DNA from: Lepidodermella squamata
Lineage: Eukaryota; Gastrotricha
Direction: 5' to 3'
NCBI GenBank assembly: GCA_047495785.1
Contig: JBLDXI010000011.1
Span: forward strand, 682,001 to 746,000
DNA: 64,000 nt
Shown here: one piece after another, positions 11,701-21,513 of the stretch
How the letters are laid out: each line of letters opens with the position of its first letter
How positions within the stretch are numbered: position 1 is the stretch's first letter
The notes under the pieces: model-generated
What the model saw: the letters and a program-made list of their open reading frames with translations, nothing else
Database searches by the model: none
Told to the model about the DNA's origin: nothing
Program-made: the position numbers and the translations under genes

Positions 11701-12843
11701 GAGGGATCAACTTGCTCAATATCAGCTCAATCGGCATTGGCTGAATTGATTCGACGTGCGAAATTACTTATCTGGGACGAAGGCCCGATGATGAGCCGAT
11801 ACACGTTTGAAGCCGTCAATCGAACGTTGAAGGATATCCGTCAAAATCAATCCTTATTCGGAGGTCTCACAGTTGTCATCGGCGGAGATTTCCGCCAGTG
11901 CCTACCTGTTGTTCCCAAGGGCGGCCGCCATCGCATCGTGGAACAGTCCCTCTCTCGGTCTAATTTCTGGCCTCAAGTCCGAAAGCTCACTCTCTCGAAG
12001 AACATGCGAGTTATTGACGATCCTGCTGTAGCGGGCTTTCCCGAATGGCTACTGCGAGTCGGTGATGGATTAGCCGAAGGGCCGGCCGAATTAGGTCAAG
12101 ATTTAGTGACCCTTCCAGAGCCTATTAACAACGTCGAAAACTTGAACGACCTGATTTCTGCTATTTACGGTGACTTGCCTACCCGTTATCACGAGACGAA
12201 ATACTTAGCCGAACGCTGTCTATTAGCAACTCGAAACGACGAGGTCGATTTGTTGAACGAGCGCATCTTGAAGGATCTGCCTCAGAAGGAGTTGGTTTAC
12301 TTGAGCGCCGATTCGGTTGATAATCCTAATCTACGGCAATTCTATCCCACCGAGCTGCTCAATACCTTCACGCCACCCAGCCTTCCGCCGCACAAGTTGG
12401 TTCTGAAAGTCGGTGCTCCCATCATTCTCTTGAGAAATCTTGACCCGGCATCAGGTTTATGCAATGGAACTAGACTATCTGTTCAGCGATTACGACATAA
12501 CGTTATCGAAGGCAAGATTCTTACTGGGAGCTTTGCTGGAACAATTGCTCAGATTCCACGCATTCCTCTCATTGCTGATCAAGATGGTACACCTGTTGTC
12601 ATTCGTCGAAGGCAGTTTCCCGTCCGATTAGCCTTCAGCTGCTCAATCAACAAAAGCCAGGGTCAGACCTTCCATTTTGTTGGCCTGTCTCTCAAGCAGC
12701 GCGAGGCGTTTTCACACGGTCAGCTTTATGTCGCCCTTTCGCGTGTGACCGACCCCCGAAATTTATATTGCTATGTACGACATTGGGAAGAGAGAAATAT
12801 ATTTTATACCAAAAACATCGTTTACCGTGAGGTGTTTCTGTGA
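8732..12843 (+). CDS. Helitron RepHel (HUH Rep nuclease plus Pif1-like helicase), 5' truncated
   Basis: Rolling-circle transposase. Exons 8732-10060 and 10117-12843 join across a 56-bp intron (CCAG|GTAAAT...TTTTATAG|AAAC) into about 1,335 aa. The N-terminus keeps a zinc-finger-like C.HC.DC.ARLF..E...CCGRGK..LP segment. The Rep domain ends in KRGLPHAHILL, where HAH is the HUH metal-binding motif; the intron lies directly in front of it. The downstream helicase has a Walker A (DHGGCGKT), Walker B (LLIWDEGP), FRQCLPVVP and NKSQGQTF motifs, and ends in LYVALSRV. The reading frame starts at the junction with the 153-bp repeat; the first in-frame ATG is only at 8813, inside the zinc finger. The true N-terminus is therefore missing or spliced from elsewhere. 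There is no internal stop or frameshift, so the truncation is recent. Confidence 0.9.
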
Positions 12844-13258
12844 TCTTTCCTCGATATTTTAAATGAAATGTGCTTATAGAAAAATGTGATCTCCGTGTTA
12901 TCTTCTTGCAATAAAATGCATATTTTGCTACGAACACTTTCAGAAATCTAGCTTAATTCGTCATCCATTATTATGTTTACTATTTCGTAGAGGGAAATTA
13001 GGCTGTTTTATTTTGTGTTTGACTCCTTCTTTTAAATTTCTCTTGGCAACAAGTGATGATGGCAAATTGTGTTAGATTACTGTGAGTGTTACCAGATCTG
13101 ATTTTAAATGGTCGCTATTTTCTTATAATGTATATTGCTATTTACATTTCATATTTCCGGCGATGTTTAATGCTTTTATAATAAATGAATTTAATTTGTC
13201 AAACTCGACTTTTTATTAGCGACTATATAGTAATAGATACGAGGCCCGTCTTTTCTAG
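8733..13258 (+). mobile_element. Helitron rolling-circle transposon, 5' truncated
   Basis: The element body runs from the zinc-finger codons of RepHel to a canonical 3' end, TTTTCTAG (CTRR) at 13251-13258. A GC-rich imperfect palindrome, ACGAGGCCCGT, lies just upstream. The base after CTAG is T, and the matching host position is A8579|T8580, as expected for Helitron insertion between A and T. The 5' side has no TC terminus in an A|T context: host sequence continues for 153 bp (8580-8732) and then joins the element inside the transposase gene. The same 153 bp follow the 3' end. This fits correct 3' joining with aberrant 5' joining 153 bp downstream in the target. The 12844-13258 tail holds no gene. 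Confidence 0.88.
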
Positions 13259-13411
13259 TTTTAAGATAGAAAAATGTAGCGGATGAAATTTCCTTATTCG
13301 AAAACAGCATTGCGCTGTATTCGCTGATAAGCTCTGAGGTGCATTGCAACTTAAATGAATAAATCCTTTGGTTCTGAAAGGTTGATTTTCTGGATGTCCG
13401 GCTTAAAGAAT
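13259..13411 (+). repeat. 153-bp direct repeat, right copy
   Basis: Exact copy of 8580-8732 directly following the Helitron CTAG end. It carries a duplicate of the P1 terminal codons and 3' UTR without the upstream exon, so it is non-coding here. The host flank resumes at 13412. Confidence 0.9.
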
Positions 13412-13641
13412 CAGAGTCCTATAGTCCAGTATTGATCAACGTTTGCATCGAGCGACATTTATCTCGATATATTCACTCCTTCAAACGCGAATGACTGAAT
13501 GACACTATTTCGCCAGTATTTATCAGTTTGTTTTTCAATTCCATCCAATATTTTTGAAGCTTTAGGCCTTTCCAATCACAAATGCATTTATTTGAGAATC
13601 TATCAGACTTTCAATGCGAATTTATCAACATTTTGTCTCGA

Positions 13642-14784
13642 TCAAGCCGCGGAACACTTCGCAGCTACAATACTGCTGCTCGGCAGGGAATCACTCGGAG
13701 CCGGCGAGAAAACAACGGCTGTGTTTGGTGCGGTTTTGAGGCGACTGCAGCATTCTCGGAATGTCGTGCCGTGCTGTACGTAGCCAGCAGCAAAATCGCC
13801 CTAAATCATATTCCAATTTGAATAATAAGAAGTATTTCATTAAGTGGATGTGGATGTACACATCTAGTGAGGAAGTTTAATAGCTTGGATAGTTTGTGTT
13901 GAAAAAAGACCTGCACGAATGAGTGCACGCAATTCTGACTAACCGAGCTTGAAGACACGGCGTCGCCACTAGCGCACGAGTTGGGCATCTCAATGCAGTA
14001 AGCCCCGCTTGGACCACTGCACACCTTGAATAAAGAGTAGTCAGTTTGCTGGAAGCATGCCAGGACAAGTTGCATGCCGACTTTGAATAGGATGGGGGTA
14101 TACGCACCAAAGTAGTAGTTCGGGCTAAACAGGTAGCCACGACAGCAGGTTTCGAAAGAACTAGATGTAGTATTCACAGTCTGTGTTGGGTTGAACAAAA
14201 ATATTACAAAACATTGCAATAAATAGCATGTTAAAATCAAAATGCCAATACTTATATTAAATATATGTTTTGCGAATATCGCGAACGGTGTGCCGGCGGT
14301 GTAACCCTACCTTCAAGCCCAAGAGGTCCGGCCAAGAAAATATAAAATAACTCAGAGATGCTGGAGTCGAAAGTCCCTAATATTACCCCCAGCTCGGTGA
14401 CACTGATTGTGAAAATGCGCTCGTGGAATTTTTTTATCACCATACCTTTCCCCCAAGGCTGCATGACCCATCGTCCGTACAATATTGCATCGCTGTTCCG
14501 ATCGATGTCGTTATTGAGCAAATTGAGGTATTGCCATTTGACCGGGTAACAGGCACGCAATTCATTGTAGATGGGCAGACGTTGGTTTCGGTTGATGCAC
14601 AAGCGTAACCGACTGGACAAACTGCTTGTGTGGATGAGTCTCGGCTGACGCAAGTTTCGCCGACGTCGCATAGCGATGGCGGGCATTGAACCTGGGCGTG
14701 AATGGCCGGTGCGGATGGCGCAGTTGGGCATGCAAAATTGCTGGCGATTGTGGTATTCAAAAGAACAATAAGTAGCTTTATCAT
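13642..14784 (-). CDS. M2: secreted cysteine-rich protein, three exons
   Basis: Function unknown; predicted secreted, about 244 aa. Exons, all phase 0: A 14784-14446, B 14180-13944, C 13800-13642. The signal peptide (MIKLLIVLLNTTIASNFA) precedes CPP.LCDVGETC, CPVGYAC and CPSTMNC; module A closes with MQYCTDDGSCSLGG. Exon B has CCRG...LACFQQTDYSLFKVC, then GPSGAYCIEMPNSC. Exon C has GTTFRECCSRLKTAP and ends KCSAA-stop. Splice sites: GGGAAAG|GTATGG, AACACAG|, AGCTCG|GTTAGT, GATTTAG|. It is divergent from P2, with 323 bp between start codons, and is the intact counterpart of the remnant M5. Confidence 0.82.
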
Positions 14785-15252
14785 TATTTCAGTGATGGCT
14801 AAAAGTACGGAAGGGTAATATTTGACAAAACAGTACTAATTCATGATGGTAAGATGAATAAAGACCGATAATTTTGATTGATTTTGAATTCTCAAGTGAT
14901 TTTCTGCCTTTTCTCAATGAAATGCTACCAAGGATGGCATTGTTGATGAATAAAATGGAAATAGGAATTTCACGAGAATTGCTGTTGGTGTCAAAACGTT
15001 TGCGCTTCTTTCTAGTTGCGGCAATAACAAAAAAGCCAACGAAAACAATGACACGCTGTTTTCTCTCAACGCTATGCTGTGTTATATTTAGTTGATTCAT
15101 AAAAATCATGCGTAGCCTCAAGGCCACTGGCTTTTTCGTCGCAGGTCTCGTAATTTGGCGATATTACGTTCTAGGATGCCCTCCGGTCAGTGACGTTTCA
15201 CCCATGCTGTCGTGCCCGCCGTCCAAGTGCGAATCTGGCCAGACGTGCATCG

Positions 15253-15257
15253 CTAAT
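15253..15257. repeat. Target site duplication CTAAT, left copy
   Basis: CTAAT at 15253-15257 is repeated at 22445-22449 directly outside the two LTR ends. Five bases is the usual target duplication of Ty3/gypsy-type integrases. Confidence 0.92.
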
Positions 15258-15518
15258 TGAGAGGATCGCTATGTACCCTGTCCCAATTATTAGTTCAGTA
15301 GTCCATTCTTATTATTCTAGCTAGCGCTCGTGACAGTAATATCACGTGACGCACTTCATTACAACTCATCTAATTTGGCGTCCTCTTGGCTATATAAGCC
15401 CTAAATCATGACAATAAAGTTATCAGTTGATCTGCTTTACTGAACTGCCTTGTATATTATTCAGTCTAATCGTTGTTATTAGTTTCCCCCGAACCAGGTC
15501 AGGGATATCAACCCTTCA
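15258..15518 (+). repeat. 5' LTR
   Basis: 261 bp, TG...CA ends. It contains a TATA box (TATATAAG, 15391-15398) and AATAAA (15413-15418), giving a compact U3-R-U5 in which the polyadenylation signal lies just downstream of the TATA box. Confidence 0.93.
15391..15418 (+). promoter_or_regulatory. LTR core promoter (TATA) and polyadenylation signal
   Basis: TATATAAG at 15391 is expected to start transcription about 25-30 bp downstream. AATAAA at 15413 would then lie at or just before the start of R, so the full-length RNA may avoid early polyadenylation at the 5' LTR simply because the signal is upstream of its cap site. Confidence 0.55.
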
Positions 15519-15519
15519 T

Positions 15520-15537
15520 TGGCGCCGAGACTCCGCT
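15520..15537 (+). other. Primer binding site
   Basis: TGGCGCCGAGACTCCGCT begins one base after the 5' LTR. The TGG start matches a tRNA CCA end and TGGCGCC is typical of retroelement primer sites. I cannot name the tRNA. Confidence 0.7.
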
Positions 15538-15573
15538 CGATCAACGATCGATTCCACCATCTCTTTACAACAG

Positions 15574-15584
15574 TAGGTAAGTTT
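15574..15584 (+). promoter_or_regulatory. Putative major 5' splice site in the LTR-element leader
   Basis: TAG|GTAAGTTT is a near-consensus donor (GT at 15577-15578) between the primer binding site and gag. It could pair with the acceptor in front of the third ORF (...CCTATAG|CATG, exon from 21513) to make a subgenomic mRNA lacking gag and pol. The hairpin array at 15614-15803 would then be present only in unspliced RNA. Confidence 0.45.
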
Positions 15585-15613
15585 AATAGAAAACAGTGGT
15601 AAGCTGTTTCTGG

Positions 15614-15803
15614 CAACTGAAGGAAATTCCAGTTGATAAGTATTGTGACTGACGGCCATTCCAGTCAAAGTTTAAAAAAAAAGCTGAAGGTCATTCCAGC
15701 TAATTTTTCAAGGCTGAAGGAAATTCCAGCCCATTATTATTATTTTGCGAAAAAGGCTATTCCAGTCTAATTGTTTTGTGACGACTGAAGGAAATTCCAG
15801 TCG
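15614..15803 (+). promoter_or_regulatory. Array of six related RNA hairpins in the retroelement leader
   Basis: Six units recur every 30-36 nt, each a 10-nt loop A(A/C)GGNNATTC closed by a stem NCTG/CAGN. Positions: 15614-15635, 15646-15667, 15682-15701, 15712-15731, 15748-15767 and 15782-15803. Stems differ but stay complementary: CAACTG/CAGTTG, TGACTG/CAGTCA, AGCTG/CAGCT, GGCTG/CAGCC, CGACTG/CAGTCG. The fifth keeps the loop (AAGGCTATTC) and 3' arm but has lost its 5' arm. Covariation with a fixed loop indicates selection on RNA structure. Position (after a splice donor, before gag) suggests a packaging or Gag-binding signal; that role is inference. Confidence 0.75.
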
Positions 15804-15863
15804 AATTATTTTTTTCTGTGTTGACTCATTGTGCAACTTATTTTTGTAATAAATTAAAATAAA

Positions 15864-16952
15864 ATGGCCAGCTTTCGAAGGTCTCTTCTCATCAATCGTG
15901 AGGACTCCGACACGGATGATGAACAAATCTCTAATAGTGAGTTAAAGCTTCATGATAAGGTGCAGAAGTTCGACCCCAATGAGAACAATTTTAATGCTTG
16001 GATCTCTGATGTGAAATATTATATGGAGGTCTTTAACATCAAAGGCGCTCCAAGGCAATTGAGGATCATTCAGAAAATGGTCGATAAGCGTAGGGCAGAA
16101 ATTATCGCTCAGGAATTGAACAAACGTGTCGTATCTCTCGATGCGGCAATTGCTAGACTCTGCCAGCCTGAAGGCACTGCCGTATCTCAGGGCACTGCCC
16201 GTGTATTTTTGAAGCAGCTTATTCAAGGGAATGACAATATCGATGTGTTTATCTCACAGATAGAGTCTTTCGTCACCATCGGCTACCCAAATGGTGGACG
16301 AGATGCGTGTGACAGGGCCACAGAATGCTTAATTGGAGGCATGTCGAATAAGAAAATCCAAACTATTCTGATTGAAGCATGGGACAAAGATCCTCACATT
16401 GAATATGCGGCGGTTCTTCAGCTTCTTGAAAATGAGAATCGGAGTTGGGAAAAAAAGAATACTCAGGCTAAATTAAGTGGCCCAATTACTGCAAGTCAAT
16501 TGAGCGGTCAGGATCCTAAACCTTCTAAGGTCACTTCTTCTGTTACCAATGCTGAAACGGAAAACAAGAAGCTAGCAAGTGAAGTGTCAGACCTGAAGAA
16601 TATGTTCACTGATTTTCAGAAACAATTAGCTTCAAAACAATTTGATACTCCTCAAGTTTCAACACAGGCTCCGCAGGTGTACTACAACCACCCTCATGCT
16701 TTCAATCCGCCACCTTCGGCGTTTCCCAGCAGGCCTCAGATGCCTAATTATTCCAACACTCCTAATGCTCCGTTTCAAAATAGGAGATTTCCTCAAACTG
16801 CAGTCAGTGGGAATAATCAGCAGTATCAACCTGCAACCACAAACTGGCGTGATCCTAGTATTCGTGGGTGCTTTAACTGTGGTGACCGCTACCACATTGA
16901 ACGTAATTGCCCCAAGCCTCGCAACCAACCGACCAGTAATTCAAAAAACTAG
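15864..16952 (+). CDS. gag: Gag polyprotein of the LTR retrotransposon
   Basis: 362 aa, starting at ATG 15864 after the structured leader. The N-terminal two thirds are capsid-like and helical (AWISDVKYYMEVFNI, ...VDKRRAEIIAQEL). A proline/glutamine-rich linker follows (about residues 265-325). The C-terminus carries one CCHC zinc knuckle (CFNCGDRYHIERNC), which binds genomic RNA in this class. The stop TAG (16950-16952) is read in frame with the slippery sequence A AAA AAC (16943-16949), so a fraction of ribosomes should shift into pol. No disabling mutation seen. Confidence 0.92.
   Translation: MASFRRSLLINREDSDTDDEQISNSELKLHDKVQKFDPNENNFNAWISDVKYYMEVFNIKGAPRQLRIIQKMVDKRRAEIIAQELNKRVVSLDAAIARLCQPEGTAVSQGTARVFLKQLIQGNDNIDVFISQIESFVTIGYPNGGRDACDRATECLIGGMSNKKIQTILIEAWDKDPHIEYAAVLQLLENENRSWEKKNTQAKLSGPITASQLSGQDPKPSKVTSSVTNAETENKKLASEVSDLKNMFTDFQKQLASKQFDTPQVSTQAPQVYYNHPHAFNPPPSAFPSRPQMPNYSNTPNAPFQNRRFPQTAVSGNNQQYQPATTNWRDPSIRGCFNCGDRYHIERNCPKPRNQPTSNSKN
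16943..16949 (+). promoter_or_regulatory. -1 ribosomal frameshift site A AAA AAC
   Basis: The heptamer fits X XXY YYZ in the gag frame (tcA AAA AAC, then the TAG stop). A -1 slip puts ribosomes in the frame that reads CTA GAT GAT ACC and continues open into pol. I could not see an obvious strong stem-loop downstream by eye; a pseudoknot would have to be sought by folding. Confidence 0.8.
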
Positions 16953-19900
16953 ATGATACCCGGTCGATGAATGTGCCTCAGGTCGAAAAGAGCCCTTCTA
17001 ATGTAAATAATTTCCTTTTATCACCTGAAGCTGAAGGCAGTCGTGATATGCTGGCTTATGTGATAACTCTTCCTGGAAGCATTGAGAAAGTTTGTGTTGT
17101 CGACACGGGATGTAAATACAATTTGATTCCAATGAGTGTTGTGAAACAACTTACTGATGTAAATATTGAAAAGTGCCCAGTCATTTTGAAATGCGGCAAT
17201 GGCACTGATCTGCCACATGAAGGGCAAGTCACGCTTAATTTTAGTCTCGGCACAAAAAAGCTGAGGGACACTTTTATTATCGCTAGCACGGTCTTAAAGG
17301 ATACTATTATTCTAGGCCGCACATTTTTGAAAAATAATAAAGCTATCACTGAACATAAAAATGGCAATTTGAAATTTGAAGACGATGACAAGAACACCAC
17401 ATGGTGCATAAACATGCCCAAAGTATCGATCGGCTTTTCCAAGGGTGAGATTGTGTTGCTAGTCGGTGAAACTCCAACGAATTTCTACCACCTGCCGACG
17501 TACTTAACTGAGAAAGGTTCATCCCTTCCTGTAATCTCGTATGACAGCAAGCAATGGTTTAACGACCTAGAAGATGAATTTTGTAATAATGAGGACATTG
17601 ATCGCATTTGTGTTCCACAGATGTGTGAGAAGGAATTTGATTGGGCTCAGTTTCTGAAAGAAACGATGCCAGACAGTTCGGTTGAGGAAAGAGCGAAAAT
17701 AATGAATCTTATCGATAATTACCCATGCTTTTCCAAGCGCGGCGAGGTGGGTCTTGCAAAAGGCGTCCACCATAAAATTGATTTCTTACCTGAAGCTGAT
17801 GCTAACAAATTTGTTATCAAACCGAAGAATTTTTCGCCCACTCAAGATGTAATTATTGAGGAACACAAAAATGAAATGCTTCAGAATAACATCATTCGGG
17901 AATGTCCTCATGCGCAATTTGCATTTTATCCGGTTTTGGTGAAGAAAAAAGATAGCGATAAGCTCAGATTTACGATTGATTTTTCACCTATGAATCCGTT
18001 TTTGAAACCAGAAGCCCAAATTATGCCGAACATGCCTAAACTGATCGAAGCCGCAGCTGGACATAAATTCTATTGCCAAATAGATATTAGTTCAGCCTAC
18101 TGGACCATTCCCCTTCGTGAGGAAGATCAAGAAAAAACGGCATTTCGAACAAGATCAGGTGTGTATTGCTTCACTCGAATGCCATTTGGAATAAAAAATG
18201 CATCGAATGAAATGCAGAATTATGTGAATCAACTTCTTGACGGACTCTTATATAAAACGTGCGTCGTTTTACAGGATGATATCAACATTTGGGCCGATAC
18301 TATTGAAGAGATGTTGGAAAGGCTAAGAGAAGTCCTGTCTAGGATTCTCAAGTCAGGAATGCTTTTGAAGCCTCAGAAATGTCGATTTCTTGTAAAAGAG
18401 GTCTAATTTCTTGGAACAATAATTTCTGAATCAGGTATAGCCGCTGATCCCAACAAATTGAGTTCAATTCGAAATTGTGAACCCCCTCAAACGATCAAGA
18501 AGCTGAGAGCCTTTTTGGGTCTGGCAAATTTTCTAAGGAATTTTGTGCCTGATTATGCTGAATTAGTCTCACCATTAACGGCAGCCACAGGTGGTGGCAA
18601 AGGCAAAGGCAAATTGAAGTGGACTGATAAGATGTTAGAATCTTTTGAAAAGGTTAAAAAGGCGTTTCTGAACCCTCCAGTTCTCACACCTCCTAACTAC
18701 AACAAGCCCTTCATTCTATATACCGATGCATCTAATGAGGCACTCGGTGCTTTGCTTTGCCAAGAAGTAGACGGCAAATTGAAACTTGTAGCATCAGCGA
18801 GCAAAAGTCTAACTCAGGCTGAGAGACATTATGCCACCATTAAAAAGGAGGCGTATGCCATCTTCTGGTCTGTAGCTAGAAAATTCAGGCAATATTTGCT
18901 GGGTCAAACTTTCGTGATCCGAACTGATCATCAACCGCTGCTTGCGCTCAGATCCCTTGAAACTCCTAATGCTCAAATGAACCGATGGATGCTGGAGTTG
19001 CAAGAATTCGAGTTTCGACTAGAATATGTCCCAGGAAAGAATCAATATGCTGATGCACTTACGAGATGCTTTCCCTCAGAAGATCAGGAAACCGATTTCA
19101 TCCATTTGATCTATTTGAAGGAATTAAGCTGGAATTTTGACGAGCTTAGTCAGGCTCAATGGACAGATCCTGAAATAGGACCTGTGATTAATTCCAAAAA
19201 ACAAGGCACTCGAGAAGTCGGTGAAATTGATAATCCTGAAACTAAGAAGCGAATTGATTGTATCATGCGTAATTTTGATCGCCTTGAACAAGATCCCTCT
19301 CGGGGAAATGCCTGGTGCAAACGTCTACCCACTGGAGAACTTTCACTCCTTGTTCCAAGAGAGTGGCGAAAATACGTCATGTACCAAAGCCATGATGCTC
19401 CTTCCGGCGGTCATTTTGGTAGCAATAAAACTATCAAACGTGTCAGGGATCATTACTGGTGGCCACTAATGCCATCGGACATTAGGCATTATTGCCAAGG
19501 TTGCGACCTCTGTCAAAAACGTAAAGCCGAAACTCGAGCTCTACGCGGCGGAATGAAATCACTTATGGCATCGAAACCTTTCGAAATGGTTTCCATTGAC
19601 TTCGTAGGCCCCATTAACCCGCCTACCATAAGGGGCAATGCTCACATCCTCACGATTGTTGAACATTTTTGCCACTTCGCCCAAGCAAAACCAATGAAAA
19701 CAATTACAGCTGAAGCAACGGCTGATGCCCTTGAGTCCTATTTCTTGCAGTACGGAATACCCGACGTTCTACTTACTGATCGTGGCACCCAATTTGAAAG
19801 TGACCTGATTAAAGACTTTTGTGAAAAGTGGGGTATTGAAAAAGTCCGAACTACGAGTTATTATCCTCAAGGTGACGGTGTAACGGAAAGGTATAATCGG

Positions 19901-20665
19901 GTTCTCGCTGACACCATTGCAATGATGGCGCGTAAATACCGCAAAAACTGGGACAAAAACCTTGATGTTGTAACATATGCATTTAATGCTACTGCTCACA
20001 AAGCCACGGGTGTAAGTCCTCATGAGATGGTCTTTGGGCGAAAGCTCAAGGATCCACTTTATCTCATGTGCGGTGACAACAAAATTACCCAAACCACCTC
20101 TCCATCGGAGTATATTGAAGAAAAAATGAAAATCATGTCAAAAATCTGGAAAGAGGCTCAAACAAGGGCCAAGGCTGACTTCGAATCACGGAAAAAGCGC
20201 GCTGATGCCAATTTGAAACCCATTTCCTTTAAGGTGGGTGATTTGGTACGAAAAAAGGTCATTGATCGCGACGGCAAATTCGGTGACCGCTTCGCGGGTC
20301 CATTCGAAGTTGTAGAAGTCTTTCCGGATAACGCTAATATTGTCAGGCTGAAATTCGGCGAATCTAATACGGACACTGTAAATGTCTCAAAAATTGACTT
20401 GTGGAAAAATCAGCCTGAACACCTGATCTTCCATCCTATCGAAGAAGTGACAGAAGAAGGAGAAGAAGCTATCGACTATTCCATCCCGAATATATTGGCT
20501 ACTGCTGGGCAGAAGACTGTTCCCCACCAGTATAATACAAGATCGAAAGCCAGAAATACTGATGTAAATCCTGTCATCGAAAATAAGGGCACAAATCTGC
20601 TGTCCTCTGCCAAAGAGAAGTTTTCATCGTTTGTCAACAGCATTTTCAGTGATACAAAAAAATAA
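16943..20665 (+). pseudogene. pol: Pol polyprotein (protease, RT, RNase H, integrase) with one in-frame stop
   Basis: One long -1 frame entered through the slippery site (first ATG at 16967). Domains in order: aspartic protease (VVDTG, Asp near 17102), reverse transcriptase (FTIDFSPMN; catalytic LQDDI near 18268-18280, with Leu where most relatives have an aromatic), RNase H (FILYTDASNEALGALLC), integrase zinc-binding region (H..H...C.GCDLC), DDE core (DFVGPI, LLTDRGTQFESD, GVTERYNR) and a C-terminal FAGPFEVVEVF motif. A TAA at 18404-18406 interrupts the frame inside the RT C-terminal part, directly before FLG. The same frame resumes after it and runs to 20665, so this is a single nonsense change. 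It cuts off RNase H and integrase. Confidence 0.9.
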
Positions 20666-21455
20666 ATGAATAAAAATAATAATTGAAGGTCTTCTCTTCA
20701 TAATGTGAATATAATTAGTTTGCCACTTGGCACTTCATAAATTAATCCAATTTTCTTGGAATGAATAAAATTATTCTTAACTTCTCAGTACCTATATAAA
20801 ATAGTACGAATTTGCGCAATCCGCCATGAGTGTTAATTAATGGACAGTGTGAATGGAGAAATTGAGCGTTGAAATTTCAAATCTGGTACCGGAAACGTGT
20901 CTCTACTCCTGGCTAGCACCAGAAATCAGGTTGAGCTTTGTATCTGCCGCTTTTTCTAACGCTAGACTACGTTTATGCCATATTTCATTTATGAGCAATA
21001 AAAGCATGAAACCAGGATAGGGAAAATTGGTTTTGACATCAAGGTCATCGAGCAGTCTTCAAAGTGTTGTCGGTTGGAAAATTGCTATGATAATGGACAT
21101 TATAAGTTAATCATGGGATTCGCAATTCAAATTTTACTGTAAATATCATTTGGCATCATTTTGTTATCTCGGCCTAATTATAATGGAACTTCACTAGCTC
21201 ATTACAGAACTGACTAAAATTTCAGAAATTTCAATTTTTTTAAAAATTGCTAATGATTTCCGGATCGCAATAAGGCATCCGTACAATGATGGCTATCAAT
21301 CCTTGTCATCAATAATTACGCCACACAGCCAATAATTGGAAAATCCTCTACTTAAACCCTCAAAAATTCACAGAATTTCAACCAACCACCCTGCCTTCTC
21401 AGTTTCAATCATATTTATCTTCGCTTTCTCAAAGGAATTTCAGTTATTTAATCAT
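20666..21455 (+). other. Non-coding gap between pol and the third ORF of the retroelement
   Basis: About 800 bp, AT-rich, no coding frame. AATAAA-like words occur at its start. It ends at a possible 57-bp intron before the third ORF. Confidence 0.6.
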
Positions 21456-21512
21456 GTAAGTGGCCTAAAACAGCCCGTTTTTTTTTTACCCTTGACAATT
21501 ACTTCCCTATAG
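21456..21512 (+). other. Possible 57-bp intron in the leader of the third ORF
   Basis: CAT|GTAAGT at 21456 and a pyrimidine-rich CTTCCCTATAG| at 21512 flank 57 bp containing a T run. Retention would place an ATGTAA minimal upstream ORF just before the main ATG at 21514; splicing removes it. The same acceptor could be used by the leader donor at 15577. Confidence 0.45.
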
Positions 21513-21513
21513 C

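Noticed and set aside
8580-13411. The 153-bp direct repeats flanking the Helitron could be LTRs
   Set aside because: They contain P1 coding codons and 3' UTR, lack TG...CA ends, and the enclosed gene is a Rep-helicase rather than a reverse transcriptase.
15708-15926. Minus-strand frame over the retroelement leader
   Set aside because: It is a shadow of the hairpin array and the start of gag.
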